A stretch of DNA of 64,000 nucleotides, from assembly GCA_003243445.1 (NCBI GenBank), contig QFQQ01000006.1, positions 1 to 64,000 of the forward strand. Reading direction: 5' to 3'. The DNA comes from Citrobacter freundii. Its GTDB lineage: Bacteria; Bacteroidota; Bacteroidia; Chitinophagales; Chitinophagaceae. The stretch's first letter is position 1; each line of letters opens with the position of its first letter. The position numbers and the translations under genes were made by a program. Shown piece after piece: positions 63,201-64,000 of the stretch. Under the pieces are notes generated by a model. That model was not told where the DNA came from. It did not search any database and worked only from the letters and a program-made list of their open reading frames with translations.

Positions 63201-64000
63201 CTGATGCTGGTGGAAAAATATGTGGCGCTGCACAAAGGCAATATCACGGTAGATAGTACGGAAAACCAGGGAACCACGTTCCGCTTGCAATTCCGCCGTG
63301 GTAATAAACACTATCGCAATAATATTATCCTCGATGATCAGAACCTGCCGGTGATAGATGAAAAAGACATGACAGATGAAGAAGCACCGGCAAATACGTT
63401 GAAGGTAAAGATCCTGGTGGTGGAAGATAATCCCGAGCTGCGTTCGTTCATGGAGGTCTCGCTGGGCCATTATTACCAGGTGTTCACAGCGGAAAATGGA
63501 GTGAAAGCCTGGGAAGAGATCGGCCGTGTTCATCCGGATATCATCATCTCAGATCTGAACATGCCGGAAATGGACGGACTGCAACTGTGTGAAAAGGTGA
63601 AAACGACGTTTGAAACCTCGCACCTGCCGGTGATCCTGCTCACCGTGGAAACGGATAAAGCTTCTGTGAAAAAGGGGCTTCATTCGGGTGCCGACGATTA
63701 CATTGAAAAACCATTCGATACCGGCTATTTGCGGCTGAAGGTGGACACCATCATCCAGAACAGGAAATTACTCCGCCAGAAGTTCCTGAATACGGACGAG
63801 AATCCTACCGGCGAATCACCGGTTTCCGGAAATGAGCTGAATGATGATTTTATTGAAAAGGCAACGGCTATTATCGAAAAGAACATGTCAAATACGGCTT
63901 TTTCTGTATCTGATTTCTCCAAAGAAATGGCGGTAAGCAGGACCCTGCTTTACACGAAGTTCAACGCGATAACCGGTTTTACACCGAACGACTTTACAAA
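60207..64000 (+). CDS. Hybrid two-component system sensor (HTCS), partial
   Basis: Open from the ATG at 60207 to the window edge (about 1264 codons, no stop). Signal peptide LTFFCLLLFCFTLQAQ. Then about 14 two-component regulator propeller blades (such as DKKGFLWISTRFGVDRFDG), a Y_Y_Y domain (about 690-770), one TM near 776-797 (WARILIAIILLVIAWLVYRYV is its region), histidine kinase with H818 (NTAHDIRTPLTL) and ATPase motifs LDNLISNAIKYTPEGG and GSGLGLMLVEKY. A receiver domain from about 1067 has ISDLNMPEMDG, and an AraC-type HTH starts near 1225, cut by the edge. Such proteins sense oligosaccharides in the periplasm and switch on SusCD-type glycan loci, which would be expected right of this window. 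Confidence 0.93.
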   Translation, partial: MNFSCRQIPVNNRRAIGDCLRLHTTLTFFCLLLFCFTLQAQRITHIGAAQGINGQQTFNIVQDKKGFLWISTRFGVDRFDGLNVKNYFMDILYNGTMPIRTIRVELDRNADLWAYTDRGTIYKYNNDRDEFIVHKDLKTYIRWLCFDSNNNIWVTTGREIGILKDSTLQLLPALQKEGTGYRRIFLFDKEDLLLINNEQILLYNTRTKQSSPFIDSKLLKEKGMTPETCLYEPATGKAWIGTINKGLFLYDINSKTLSPVGDSRLWYHPVLSMARFDKDHILVGTEGMGAYLFNTNDLRIEKFYNQQSEEKTRISGNAVYDVYKDAEGKVWLSTFSDGVSILDFNDRGFQTIQHEKNNPNSLSRDIVCDILEDSDGILWFATNNDLCFWNRKTNQWKKVLNETNVLTLYEDSRHDIWVGTYSSGVYQLNKQGAVIAHYMVEAGSENSIGTNFVYAIAEDAEGNLWFGGKRGNVSKFVPSSGRFTTIAVTQANHIIRKDAHTMLVSTESGVYEVSTDTKSRKDCAFNAKLKSRYISDMYLQSDSIIWIGTYGNGLNRCNLQTGAVTVFSQKNGLPSDIIYAIEKDEANNLWFSSENGISRFDLSTFQVENFSAADGISGNRFRQLSKAKSANGDLYFGSYSGATFFNPKTIARKKDEAHLSLQNFWLFNQIIKPGDPHSPLSHAMDDTKSITLDHNQHSFSIDFVGIDYSLGKTRRYLWKLENLDQNWVGPTSEHIANYTNLSPNEYVFRVKYLDENNNLLDEKAVTIKVLPPFWDTIWARILIAIILLVIAWLVYRYVRQKVQERQTAEKIRFFINTAHDIRTPLTLIGAPIYELKEQIQPSAKNNYLMKLVTENLDKLNRMFSQLLDFQKAYESRDQLVIQQRDIKKYLTKKLEDWQAAAHTKRIMLSLELPLQEIAEWFDAEKMDKILDNLISNAIKYTPEGGKVNIVLSADQNFWQIAVADNGIGISRQDRKNLFKRFYRAGNAVNKQIAGSGLGLMLVEKYVALHKGNITVDSTENQGTTFRLQFRRGNKHYRNNIILDDQNLPVIDEKDMTDEEAPANTLKVKILVVEDNPELRSFMEVSLGHYYQVFTAENGVKAWEEIGRVHPDIIISDLNMPEMDGLQLCEKVKTTFETSHLPVILLTVETDKASVKKGLHSGADDYIEKPFDTGYLRLKVDTIIQNRKLLRQKFLNTDENPTGESPVSGNELNDDFIEKATAIIEKNMSNTAFSVSDFSKEMAVSRTLLYTKFNAITGFTPNDFT

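Overview
The window reads as chromosomal DNA of a Bacteroidota bacterium, most likely Chitinophagaceae (Chitinophaga/Niastella-like). Grounds: matches to the Bacteroidota -7 promoter element TAnnTTTG; very few Shine-Dalgarno sequences except a perfect one before rpsU; a type IX secretion (T9SS) C25 peptidase/PorV pair; a hybrid two-component system; LytTR/His_kinase signalling pairs; Rhs/DUF5977 giant secreted proteins; and a non-cyanobacterial cyanophycin locus.

Layout. 0-3 kb: a membrane histidine kinase and a BlaR1-like M56 metalloprotease fused to an amidase-type domain, preceded by two BlaI-like operator dyads. 3-13.5 kb (minus strand): a tight six-gene envelope operon encoding an Hsp70/actin-fold ATPase, a membrane-anchored coiled-coil protein, a multi-pass membrane protein, a single-chain SEDS glycosyltransferase plus class B penicillin-binding protein, a lipoprotein and a one-TM protein. 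I know no named system with this composition; it is the best candidate here for an undescribed machine. 14-28 kb: a secreted protein, then a coil/barrel outer-membrane protein with two giant Rhs-family proteins, a putative membrane immunity protein and a headless gene remnant. 28-34 kb: TlpA-like thioredoxin, LytTR regulator with kinase, AlkA-type glycosylase, GNAT acetyltransferase, tRNA-Gln. 34-41 kb: cyanophycin synthetase, PLP enzyme, APC permease, cyanophycinase. 41-54 kb: hydrolase, tyrS, PorV-like and PorU2-like T9SS genes, acyltransferase, riboflavin synthase, rpsU, xerC/D, hpf. 54-58 kb: tRNA-Thr, -Tyr, -Gly, -Thr, tuf, tRNA-Trp, secE, nusG, after which the usual rplK-rpoC block is absent. 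58-64 kb: an LTA-synthase-like sulfatase-fold protein and a hybrid two-component sensor that runs off the right edge.

A second theme runs through the whole window. Many intergenic gaps contain a short word (7-12 bp) repeated in tandem on one side, a unique core that is often itself palindromic, and the reverse complement of the word repeated on the other side. At least eight word families share this architecture although their sequences are unrelated. They sit at gene borders, sometimes bracket one gene with the same family, and in one case have been read into the C-terminus of a protein.

Start codons were moved inward from the longest frame wherever the extra N-terminus was encoded by repeat DNA or lay ahead of a clear signal peptide. 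All functional calls come from reading motifs by eye; no database search was possible.
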